From Hyphomonadaceae bacterium (GTDB taxonomy: Bacteria > Pseudomonadota > Alphaproteobacteria > Caulobacterales > Aquidulcibacteraceae), in the NCBI GenBank assembly GCA_016791385.1, contig JAEUMR010000022.1:1-64000 (forward strand): a stretch of 64,000 nucleotides of DNA, written 5' to 3'. Positions 1 through 7,103 of the stretch are shown piece after piece. The stretch's first letter is position 1. Each line of letters begins with the position of its first letter. Position numbers and translations under genes: made by a program. The notes beneath the pieces are model-generated. The model saw only the letters and a list, made by a program, of their open reading frames with translations. It had not been told where the DNA came from and made no database searches.

Positions 1-432
1 AACCCAGCCTCCCACCTGGCCAGAAGCGAGCGCCTTGGTGGCGTATTGCTCAATGTATTGCTCGATGAGCCAGCCGAGCGTCCGTGACTTGGTCGTGCTC
101 TTCGGCGCCGCCGACGCATGTTTCGGATCGTCGCCAGCCTCGGCAATTTGCAGCATGGAGTGCGCTTTGGCTCGTGCCGCTGCTAGGCTCACGGCCGGGT
201 AATCGCCAAGATGCATGCGCTTCATCACGCCCTTGGTCTTGTGTCCGGACTCGCTATCGCCGCCGTGCCCCGTCACGCGATAGAGGAGCGACCAGCTGGC
301 GCCGCGCTTGCCCACGCGCAGAAAGAGCCCTGGCGTCGCGCCGTCCAGGTGATCTTTGGGCGCGCCACTCGCCAAGGCGCGGACCCGCAGATCCGTGAAG
401 GGCTTGCTTGCGGAGGCGCTTTTGCGTGGCAT
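1..432 (-). CDS. Tyrosine-type site-specific integrase, N-terminal part (runs off the left edge)
   Basis: The gene reads leftward from an ATG at 432 for 144 codons without a stop, to the edge of the window. The visible protein begins MPRKSASASKPFTDLRVRAL and has the features of an arm-type DNA-binding domain (DUF4102) found in P4/CP4-57-like integrases: a start region ending in DLRVRAL, then GLFLRVGKRGASWSLLYRV, then LGDYPAVSLAAARAKA. The central SAM-like domain seems to begin near residue 120 (LGWLIEQYIEQY). The catalytic domain with the R-H-R-Y residues would lie outside the window, so activity cannot be judged. It sits 240 bp from a tRNA 3' fragment and points away from it, as expected for the integrase of an element inserted at that tRNA. 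Confidence 0.85.
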   Translation of the reverse strand, partial: MPRKSASASKPFTDLRVRALASGAPKDHLDGATPGLFLRVGKRGASWSLLYRVTGHGGDSESGHKTKGVMKRMHLGDYPAVSLAAARAKAHSMLQIAEAGDDPKHASAAPKSTTKSRTLGWLIEQYIEQYATKALASGQVGGWV

Positions 433-673
433 GCTGGGTCGCTACCGGGGTGGCTCTCTGTCTAATTTCGGGGCTCCCAGTCTTAGTTCGAAGCCCGGAA
501 ATTTGGTAGCAATTTGGTAGCGAAGCTCCAAAATTTAGCTGACCGAATGCGCGTCGTCTCAAATCGTCTCAACTCGTAAAACGGCCATTTTACAACGGAA
601 ATTACGTGATTTGCGTGAGCCGAGCTGACCTAGATTGAATCAGCAAAAAACCACAAAAGTGAGATTTGACATC
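433..673. other. Integrase leader / attachment-arm region with short direct repeats
   Basis: There is no gene here. The stretch is more AT-rich than its surroundings and holds two tandem repeat pairs: AATTTGGTAGC at 500-510 and 511-521, and TCGTCTCAA at 554-562 and 564-572 (period 10). An inverted copy of the GGTAGC core lies near 441. Such repeats between an integrase gene and its attachment core usually serve as arm-binding sites for the integrase. That role is inferred from position only. Confidence 0.4.
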
Positions 674-710
674 GTAGGGGTCACAGGTTCGATCCCTGTC
701 GCGCCCACCA
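674..710 (+). other. 3' tRNA fragment, probable attachment site (attR-like)
   Basis: The sequence carries a T-stem ACAGG, T-loop TTCGATC and T-stem CCTGT, followed by acceptor strand CGCGCCC, discriminator A and encoded CCA ending at 710. The 5' half of a tRNA (D arm and anticodon arm) is absent upstream, where the AT-rich integrase leader starts instead. This is the usual remnant of the chromosomal tRNA 3' end left when an element enters a tRNA gene and supplies a new 3' end to the functional copy. The complete gene should lie beyond the left edge and start with GGGCGCG. The amino-acid identity cannot be told. Confidence 0.7.
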
Positions 711-718
711 TTGCCAAG

Positions 719-739
719 TCAGGCGCGCCTGAGCTTTTG
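719..739 (+). terminator. Possible terminator after the tRNA fragment
   Basis: A perfect 14-base palindrome, TCAGGCGCGCCTGA (5-bp stem, 4-base loop), is followed by GCTTTTGC. It could be the old terminator of the tRNA gene, kept with the chromosomal flank. It also lies just past the stop of the leftward hydrolase gene. The hairpin is short and the T-run weak. Confidence 0.35.
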
Positions 740-745
740 CGCCAG

Positions 746-1630
746 CTATACGCAAGCGCGGTCGGGGAAGCTTAGATCGGCGAGCACGGGATAATGATCT
801 GAAGGCAGCCGGCCGGCATCGTGATGGGTCAGAACGCCGTAGCGTTCGACGCGTACGTCGGGACTCACCAGCACGTGGTCGATCGGTGCGGCGTCTGCAT
901 GCAGGATGTCGAAGCCATTGAAGGTCCCCGCCGGTCCGAACGGCGGCGATCGGCTCAGCGTCAGGGCGTCGCCGTAATCGGCGCTGAGTTCGCGCAACGA
1001 GGCTTCATCAGGCGTTGCATTGAAGTCGCCAAGGACCACGACCGACTCGCAGCGCCTGCGCTCCCCATTGAGCCAGGCGCGGATCAGGCGGGCGCTGTTG
1101 AGCCGCGCCGTCACGCCGACATGATCCCAGTGCGTGTTGAGCACGAGCAGGCGGCGGCCGGTGCGGCGATCGGCGAGGCGCGCCCAGGTTGCGAGCCTTG
1201 GATAGGCGGCGTCCCAGCCGATCGAAGGCGTCGCCGGTGTCGGCGACAGCCAGAAATCGCCGTGGCCAATCAGGCGGAAGCGCGCCGTACGAAACGCCAA
1301 CGAGGCAAATTCGCCGCCGTCACGTCCGTCATCACGGCCCACGCCCAGTAGCGTGTAATCGGGCAAGTCTGCGGCGAGAGCATCGCGCTGGTGCAAGCGA
1401 ACCTCTTGCAGGCCGAACAGGTCGGGCGCGTAGAAGCGCAGGAGCGCGGCGACCGCGGCGCGCCGATGCGGCCAGGCATTGGCGCCGTCATCGGCGGTGT
1501 CCAGGCGGATATTGTAGGTCATCACGCGCAGGTTATTTGCCTCGCCCGCGGCCGCGCCTTGCGCGCCGCCAGCGAGGATCAGCGCCGCAAGCGCCAAGGC
1601 GGCGATCGCCGACGCGGCCCGGCGGATCAT
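746..1630 (-). CDS. Secreted endonuclease/exonuclease/phosphatase (EEP) family protein
   Basis: The protein has 294 residues. The start is the ATG at 1630, which overlaps the stop of the upstream antiporter gene (ATGA) and gives a clean signal peptide (MIRRAASAIAALALAALILA...GAAAG). EEP-fold motifs follow in order: MTYNIRLDT, LFGLQEVR (metal-binding Glu), LLVLNTHWDHVG, VVVLGDFNATP, IDHVLVSP and SDHYPVLADLS (catalytic Asp-His). The fold acts on phosphodiesters or phosphomonoesters, for example nucleic acids, phosphoinositides or sphingomyelin. The substrate cannot be told from sequence. Export suggests a periplasmic or extracellular nuclease or phosphatase. Translation is probably coupled to the antiporter. 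Confidence 0.85.
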   Translation of the reverse strand: MIRRAASAIAALALAALILAGGAQGAAAGEANNLRVMTYNIRLDTADDGANAWPHRRAAVAALLRFYAPDLFGLQEVRLHQRDALAADLPDYTLLGVGRDDGRDGGEFASLAFRTARFRLIGHGDFWLSPTPATPSIGWDAAYPRLATWARLADRRTGRRLLVLNTHWDHVGVTARLNSARLIRAWLNGERRRCESVVVLGDFNATPDEASLRELSADYGDALTLSRSPPFGPAGTFNGFDILHADAAPIDHVLVSPDVRVERYGVLTHHDAGRLPSDHYPVLADLSFPDRACV

Positions 1631-2904
1631 TGCGCCTTCGCGTCCGTGAGCTGGGCCAACTCGCCGCGTGCGCGGGCGTTGCGGCCATAGACCCATTCAA
1701 ACAGCGGCGATGCAGCGAGCGTGGTGACTATCGCCATGAGCACCAGCATCGAAAACAGCGGCGTCTCGATCACGCCGCGCTGCAGGCCAATATTGATGAT
1801 AATGAGTTCCATCAGGCCGCGCGCATTCATCAACGCTCCGATTGCGAGCGCGGTGTTATTGTCCTGGCCAGTGAGGCGCGCAGCGGCCCAGCACGCTGCG
1901 CCCTTGGCCGCGATCGAGGCGGCGAGAATGAGAAGGGCGATGAGCGCCAGATTGACGTCCGTAACCACGGTGAGCTGCGTGTTGAGGCCCGAATAGCAGA
2001 AGAAGACAGGCAGGAGGGCGGTTACGGTGAGCGGCTCGATCCGCTTGCGCAATTCGTCCGCGAGAAGGCCGCGCGGCATGACCGCGCCTAGAACGAATCC
2101 GCCGAACACCGCGTGCAAGCCGGCCCAGTCCATTGCGAAAGCGGCGAGCATGAAGAGCGCCAGAACGGCGCCGAGCGTGGTCTGATCGAGCACGCCGCGG
2201 CTCTCTGTAGCGCGTGCGAGCGGCCGCAGGAGCCGCGGCGCCATCGTGCTCATGAACAATGCGAACAGCAGTGCGGCGGAGATCGCCTTGACGGCGATCG
2301 CCGCGTCGCCGCCTAGGGTCGCCAGCACGATTGCAAGCACGATCCAGGCGCCTGCGTCGTCGATTGCGCCTGCTGACAACGCCAGCGCCCCCAGACGCGA
2401 GCCCGCCAGCCCGCGTTCGTGAATGATGCGCGCAAGCATTGGAAAAGCCGTGATGGCGATGCAGGCGCCCATGAACAGGATCGCTTGCGGCGGCGGCACG
2501 GTTGCGGCGAAGAGGTGCGGGGTCTGCAACAGCCACGGCGTGATCAACACAGCGAATGCAAAGGGTGCGGCGATGCCGGAGGCCGAGATTGCAACGGCGC
2601 TCGCGGCGTTGGCGCGAAAATGCTGGCTGTCGAAGCCAAGACCAACCAGGAACATGTAAAGGCCGACGCCGAGCTGAGCGACCACGAAGAGAACGCCTCG
2701 CGAAGCCTGCGGAAACAGGGCTGCTTGAAGGTCCGGCGCGAGCGCGCCGAAGAGGGAGGGCCCCAGCAGGACGCCGGCGATCATCTCGCCGACAACTTGC
2801 GGTTGATCAAACAAGCGCTGCGCCAGCCAGCCGACGATGCGGCAAGCGCCGATGATGATCGCCATCTGCAGAAAAAAGAGAACGCTGAGTTCGGCGGGCG
2901 TCAT
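1627..2904 (-). CDS. Cation:proton antiporter (CPA2/Kef-like, without RCK domain)
   Basis: The protein has 425 residues and about 12 hydrophobic segments, starting MTPAELSVLFFLQMAIIIGA. The repeated-fold pattern of sodium/proton exchangers is visible: FDQPQVVGEMIAGVLLGPSLFG near the N-terminus, ALALSAGAIDDAGAWIVLAIV around the ion site (adjacent DD), and GALMNARGLMELIIINIGLQ near the C-terminus. There is no cytoplasmic NAD-binding (RCK/TrkA) tail, unlike KefB/KefC. It probably exchanges Na+ or K+ for H+ across the inner membrane. It is the first gene of a two-gene leftward operon with the EEP hydrolase; the LacI regulator begins 144 bp away in the opposite direction. Confidence 0.88.
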   Translation of the reverse strand: MTPAELSVLFFLQMAIIIGACRIVGWLAQRLFDQPQVVGEMIAGVLLGPSLFGALAPDLQAALFPQASRGVLFVVAQLGVGLYMFLVGLGFDSQHFRANAASAVAISASGIAAPFAFAVLITPWLLQTPHLFAATVPPPQAILFMGACIAITAFPMLARIIHERGLAGSRLGALALSAGAIDDAGAWIVLAIVLATLGGDAAIAVKAISAALLFALFMSTMAPRLLRPLARATESRGVLDQTTLGAVLALFMLAAFAMDWAGLHAVFGGFVLGAVMPRGLLADELRKRIEPLTVTALLPVFFCYSGLNTQLTVVTDVNLALIALLILAASIAAKGAACWAAARLTGQDNNTALAIGALMNARGLMELIIINIGLQRGVIETPLFSMLVLMAIVTTLAASPLFEWVYGRNARARGELAQLTDAKAQ

Positions 2905-3048
2905 GGCGTTGCGCTGTCCGGGGCCAGTTCGGGATCTCGGTCGAGGTGGAATGACAAGGCTGTCATAGGACTGCGGCTTAGGCTAGTCTGCTCTGGCTGG
3001 GCAGGGCTTTCTCCTGATCCCGCCCCGGGCGCTTGCGAGGACGGACGG

Positions 3049-4047
3049 TTGCCGACGACGATCAATGACGTGGCTGCGCGGGCCGGCGTCTCCATCAAAA
3101 CCGTGTCGCGAGTACTGAACGGCGAGCCCCACGTGCGCCCCGCGGTGCGCGAGCGCGTGCTGGAGGCGGCCAACGCCCTCGCATACACGCCGAACCAGTC
3201 GGCGCGCCGTCTTGCGGGCAATCGCTCCTACCTGATCGCGTTTTTCTACAACAACCCTTCGCCGAGCTATATTGCGGGGATTCAGTCGGGTGCGGCGCGG
3301 CGGTGCAGGGACCTGGGCTATCACCTGATTGTCGAGCCATTGGAACGGGAGGCCGGCAACGAGCTTGGGCCGGTCACCGGGATGGTCCGGACGCTGGCGC
3401 CCGACGGGGTGATCCTGATCCCGCCGCTTTCGGACGATCCGTCGCTTATCAGCCACCTCTCCACATTCAATGTCCCCGTCGTGCGTATCGCCGGCTATGG
3501 CGACGGCCAGGGGATCAAACTGGAGACGCCGGAACGTGAAGGGGGGCGTCTGGCGGTGGAGCATTTGCTGGCGAGCGGGCACCGGCGCGTCGCCATCGTC
3601 ACGGCGCCAGCCATCCACCACGCCGCCGCCGAACGCCTGCTTGGCTATTTCGACGCACTGAAAGCGGCGTCCATTCCGGTCGATTCCGACCTCATCGTTT
3701 CGGGCAGGTTCGATCTCGAAAGCGGGCGCGAAGCGGCTGTAAAATTGCTCGACTTGCCGCAGCCGCCGACGGCCATCTTCGCCGCGAATGACGACATGGC
3801 GCTGGGGGTGATGCGCACGGCCCGCGAGCGCGGGCTCAAGGTGCCTGAAGAACTCTCTATCGTTGGTTTTGACGACACGCCCGCAAGCCTTAGCGCCTGG
3901 CCGCCGCTGACCACGGTGCGCCAGCCGTTGGAGGAGCTCGGCGCGGCGGCAGTAGAGTTGATCGTCCACGCCGAGGCGGCGCCGAAAGACGCGCCCAAGT
4001 TCAATCTCGTCGCCCGTGGTTCTGTGGCGCGCCGGCAGCAGCGCTGA
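3049..4047 (+). CDS. LacI-family transcriptional regulator of the sugar locus
   Basis: The protein has 332 residues. I chose the TTG at 3049 because it follows a GAGG ribosome site by 8 bases and places the helix-turn-helix at once (TINDVAARAGVSIKTVSRVL, then hinge region NQSARRLAGN). The effector domain ends with GFDDTPASLSAWPPLTTVRQP, typical of LacI/GalR sugar-binding repressors. A longer frame upstream is open but antisense to the antiporter. It lies 131 bp before the TonB receptor, whose promoter region contains two LacI-type palindromes. The likely inducer is a sugar released from the glycan handled by this locus; its identity is unknown. Confidence 0.92.
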   Translation: MPTTINDVAARAGVSIKTVSRVLNGEPHVRPAVRERVLEAANALAYTPNQSARRLAGNRSYLIAFFYNNPSPSYIAGIQSGAARRCRDLGYHLIVEPLEREAGNELGPVTGMVRTLAPDGVILIPPLSDDPSLISHLSTFNVPVVRIAGYGDGQGIKLETPEREGGRLAVEHLLASGHRRVAIVTAPAIHHAAAERLLGYFDALKAASIPVDSDLIVSGRFDLESGREAAVKLLDLPQPPTAIFAANDDMALGVMRTARERGLKVPEELSIVGFDDTPASLSAWPPLTTVRQPLEELGAAAVELIVHAEAAPKDAPKFNLVARGSVARRQQR

Positions 4048-4114
4048 ATTTTTGCGCCCCTGACCGCAAGATTGTGCTTGACGGGGCGGGGGATGGCATC
4101 AGAGGCTGCACCTC

Positions 4115-4128
4115 TGACAACGTTGTCT
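4115..4128. promoter_or_regulatory. Putative LacI-family operator O1
   Basis: TGACAACGTTGTCT holds the perfect palindrome GACAACGTTGTC centred between 4121 and 4122. Together with the next operator it precedes the TonB receptor; the two centres are 21 bp apart, about two helix turns, so bound dimers would lie on the same face of the DNA. The central CG dinucleotide is typical of LacI-family sites. Confidence 0.6.
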
Positions 4129-4134
4129 TATTAA

Positions 4135-4150
4135 TTGACAGCGCTGTCAA
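4135..4150. promoter_or_regulatory. Putative LacI-family operator O2
   Basis: TTGACAGCGCTGTCAA is a perfect 16-bp palindrome with the central CG typical of LacI-family sites, 28 bp before the TonB receptor ATG. A near copy (TTGGCAGCGCTGTCAT) lies between the sugar permease and glucokinase genes at 13482-13497, which links both loci to the same regulator, most simply the LacI protein encoded next door. Confidence 0.75.
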
Positions 4151-4178
4151 GAAAAAGACAAATCCAGAGGGGGGATCG

Positions 4179-7031
4179 ATGCGGCAGAACGGTCCAAAGC
4201 GTAGTCGTTTGGTGTCAACGGTTTCGAGCCTCGCATTCAATGCGTTGGCGGTTTCTTGGCTTTCGCTGGCGGCGCCGGGCTTGGCCCACGCCCAGGATGC
4301 AGAGCCCCAGGTTGATGAGGAAGAAGCTGTGGTCGTCGTCGGCATCCGGCGCGGCTTGCAGGATTCGATCAGCATCAAGGAAAGCTCGGATTCACTCGTC
4401 GAGGCGGTGTCAGCCGAAGACATCGGCAAGTTGCCTGACGTTTCGATCGCTGAATCGCTTGCCCGTCTGCCTGGTCTTGCAGGCCAGCGCGTCAACGGCC
4501 GGGCCCAAGTGATCTCCATTCGCGGCCTTGCGCCCGACTTCACCACCACGCTGCTGAATGGACGCCAACAGGCGAGTTCGGGCGACAACCGGGCGGTCGA
4601 GTTCGACCAATATCCGTCCGAATTGCTGTCGAGCGTCGTTGTGTACAAGACGCCGGATGCAACTATCTCCGGCTTCGGTCTTTCGGGCACCGCCGATTTG
4701 CGTACGGTCCGGCCGCTGGAGTTCGGCGAGCGGGTCGTTGCGCTCAATCTGCGCCTTGAAGGCACCGATAGCGACCAGCTCAATGACGATGTGAGCACGC
4801 TCGGCGGCCGCTATAGCCTCAGCTACATCAACCAGTTTGCTAACGACACGATTGGCGTTGCGTTCGGTTACGCGCACCTCGACTCGCCGTCGCAGAACCA
4901 GCACTTCAAGGCTTACAATTACGAGTCCTTCGGCTTCGCAGTGACGCCGGATTCAGCCGATTCCGCGTTGCAGCTGAATGGGCAGGAAATCTTCGCCTAT
5001 TCGCGCGAGAACGTCCGCGACGCCGCGATCGGCATCATCGAGTGGGCGCCGAACGCGCAATGGCGCAACACCCTCGACCTCTATTACTCGACCTTCTCGC
5101 AAAACGAGGTCATGCGCGGCGCGCAATGGTTCTCGAACGGCTGGGCTGACGGCGCCACATTCACCAATGTTGCGACCACGCCAGTCGGCGGCAGTTCGCT
5201 GGGCACCTCCGGCACGTTCCACAACGCCGCGCCGATTCTGCGTAACGATTGGAATACGCGGGACGACGAAATCGTGTCGGTGGGGTTGAACAGCGCCTAT
5301 CAGGCCACGGACCACATCTCGATCATCGGCGATTTGTCCTATTCGCGTAACTCACGCGACGAGCAGGTGCTCGAAACCTACGCTGGTTACGGCGTCGGTC
5401 CGCAGGGCACGCGCACGATGGATTCCTACGACTTCGACATCCCGCTCGAAGGCTATCCGACCTACAGCAATTGGGGACTGAACTACGCCGACGCGACCCA
5501 GGTTTCGTTGGGCGACCGGGCGCCGTGGGGCGGGTGGGGCCATGACGGCACGTTGCGCTTCCCGCACGTGGAAGAAGAGATCATGGCCGCCGACGTGCGG
5601 GCGCGCTTCGATCTCACGACGCCGGTGTTCAATCGCATCGATGTGGGTTTGAATTGGACCTCGCGCGATAAGTCCAAGTCGGTTGTCGAGTATGACGTCA
5701 ACCTGCTTGGCGTGGGCCGGCCGCAAGCGCTGGTCGCGTCGCAATACCTCGTCTCGCCGACATCGTTGAGCTTCGCCGGCTTCGGCAACGTGCTCAGCGT
5801 CGATCTGCCATCCGCGCTTGGCGCGTACTACGCGCTGTCGCCGATCAACGACGCCAGCCATTACGACAAGGCTTGGGAGATCAGCGAAGACGTCGTCACC
5901 GCCTATGCTCGCGCTCAGTTCGAGGGTGGTCCTTGGCACGGCAATGTCGGTTTCCAGGCCGTGTTCCAGCAGCAGGAATCGACCGGCGTGCGCATTCTTC
6001 CCGCCACCTCTGGCGGACCTCCGGTGGCGACGCCCGTCACCAGCGGCTCCGACTATATCGATCTGCTGCCGTCGCTTAACCTGATGTATGAATTGGGCGG
6101 CGGGCATCGCCTGCGTTTCGCAGCGGCCTACACGATGGCTCGCCCGCGCATGGACGAATTGCGGGCCAACCTCACGCCCGGCTATGCGCCGCCGAGCAGC
6201 GGCACGCCCGGTTCGACGGTCTTTCCGTGGTCCGCCTCGGGCGGCAATCCCGAACTGGAACCGTGGCGCGCGACGGCCTTCGACCTCGCCTACGAATGGT
6301 ACATCGACCGGACCAGCTATTTCAGCGTCGCCTTGTTCAGAAAGAACCTGGACAATTACATCTACCAGCAATCGGTGCCGTTCGACTTCTCGGCGTTCCC
6401 GATCCCATCGGGCTCGCCGGCGCTGCCGCCGGGCACGATCTACAGCCCAATGGGCACGCTTTCGATGCCGGTCAACGGCGATGGCGGCTACATTCAGGGC
6501 ATCGAGGTCAGCGGTGCTCTGGATTTCGGCATCCTCAACGAAGCGCTTGAGGGGCTTGGCGTGATCGCCAGCTATTCACGCTCGGAAACCGATCTCAATC
6601 CGGTCGGCTGCACCAACAGGTATCTCGACACCTGCCCGTCCACGCCGCCTGACGTGCGCATCCCTGGGCTGTCGGACGAAGTGTTTAACGTCACCGGCTA
6701 TTTCGAGCGGGGTGGGTTCCAGGCGCGCGCCAGCTATCGCTATCGCGGCCCGTTCAAGGGCGAGGTGGTGCAGCTGTTCGCCAACAGAGGCTTCACCGAA
6801 ATTCTGGAAGACGAGCAGATCGACGCACAGATCGGCTACACCTTCCAGGAAGGCTCTCTGCTGGAAGGCCTCGGCATCTTGTTGCAGGTCAACAACCTGA
6901 CGGATTCTCCGTATCGCACGCGCCTGGGTCTCGACGACGGCGGCACCCACACTACGAGTGGCGAGACCTTGCCGGAGACTTATGAAGAGTATGGCCGTCA
7001 GATCCTGCTCGGCGTGAACTATCGCTTCTGA
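4179..7031 (+). CDS. TonB-dependent receptor, Xanthomonas/Caulobacter carbohydrate type
   Basis: The protein has 950 residues. The ATG at 4179 follows a strong AGAGGGGGG ribosome site and gives a signal peptide ending at AHAQ. The plug domain has the family pattern: SVSAEDIGKLPDVSIAESL, RLPGLAGQRVNGRAQVISIRGL, and FDQYPSELLSSVVVYKTPDA, characteristic of the TonB-Xanth-Caul group, which is often linked to plant or algal glycans. The C-terminus ends in an aromatic residue (ILLGVNYRF), the usual outer-membrane barrel signal. It should import oligosaccharides across the outer membrane with TonB/ExbBD energy. Two operators lie in its leader, and it is followed by GH3, halogenase-like and GH30 genes in the same direction. 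Confidence 0.93.
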   Translation: MRQNGPKRSRLVSTVSSLAFNALAVSWLSLAAPGLAHAQDAEPQVDEEEAVVVVGIRRGLQDSISIKESSDSLVEAVSAEDIGKLPDVSIAESLARLPGLAGQRVNGRAQVISIRGLAPDFTTTLLNGRQQASSGDNRAVEFDQYPSELLSSVVVYKTPDATISGFGLSGTADLRTVRPLEFGERVVALNLRLEGTDSDQLNDDVSTLGGRYSLSYINQFANDTIGVAFGYAHLDSPSQNQHFKAYNYESFGFAVTPDSADSALQLNGQEIFAYSRENVRDAAIGIIEWAPNAQWRNTLDLYYSTFSQNEVMRGAQWFSNGWADGATFTNVATTPVGGSSLGTSGTFHNAAPILRNDWNTRDDEIVSVGLNSAYQATDHISIIGDLSYSRNSRDEQVLETYAGYGVGPQGTRTMDSYDFDIPLEGYPTYSNWGLNYADATQVSLGDRAPWGGWGHDGTLRFPHVEEEIMAADVRARFDLTTPVFNRIDVGLNWTSRDKSKSVVEYDVNLLGVGRPQALVASQYLVSPTSLSFAGFGNVLSVDLPSALGAYYALSPINDASHYDKAWEISEDVVTAYARAQFEGGPWHGNVGFQAVFQQQESTGVRILPATSGGPPVATPVTSGSDYIDLLPSLNLMYELGGGHRLRFAAAYTMARPRMDELRANLTPGYAPPSSGTPGSTVFPWSASGGNPELEPWRATAFDLAYEWYIDRTSYFSVALFRKNLDNYIYQQSVPFDFSAFPIPSGSPALPPGTIYSPMGTLSMPVNGDGGYIQGIEVSGALDFGILNEALEGLGVIASYSRSETDLNPVGCTNRYLDTCPSTPPDVRIPGLSDEVFNVTGYFERGGFQARASYRYRGPFKGEVVQLFANRGFTEILEDEQIDAQIGYTFQEGSLLEGLGILLQVNNLTDSPYRTRLGLDDGGTHTTSGETLPETYEEYGRQILLGVNYRF

Positions 7032-7035
7032 CGTC

Positions 7036-7070
7036 TTCGCTGGGAGTGCCGTTCGCGCACTCCCGGCGAA
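7036..7070 (+). other. Long intercistronic hairpin between the TonB receptor and GH3 genes
   Basis: TTCGCTGGGAGTGC (7036-7049) pairs with GCACTCCCGGCGAA (7057-7070) over 14 positions, with one G-T wobble and a 7-base loop. No T-run follows, so it is not a classical terminator. It may stabilise the receptor mRNA against 3' decay, or lower readthrough so that the receptor is made in excess of the downstream enzymes. Confidence 0.6.
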
Positions 7071-7103
7071 CCGCCAGGGCCGCCGCCAGGTGCGGACATC
7101 CAG

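Noticed and set aside
674..710. Could this be a full tRNA gene?
   Set aside because: Only the T arm, acceptor 3' strand and CCA are present; no D arm or anticodon arm can be folded from the AT-rich bases upstream.
2419..3048. N-terminal extension of the LacI regulator by about 210 residues.
   Set aside because: It is antisense to the antiporter gene and precedes the helix-turn-helix, which in LacI proteins starts at the N-terminus; a TTG with a ribosome site is at 3049.
4135..4150. Could TTGACAGCGCTGTCAA be a FixK/Fnr box?
   Set aside because: The half-sites TTGA and TCAA are 8 bp apart, not 6, and the inner bases are also palindromic with a central CG, which fits a LacI operator better.
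5352..6371. A 339-codon open frame on the minus strand within the first TonB receptor.
   Set aside because: The protein has no recognisable motif and lies wholly opposite a well-supported receptor gene; high GC content often leaves such antisense frames open.
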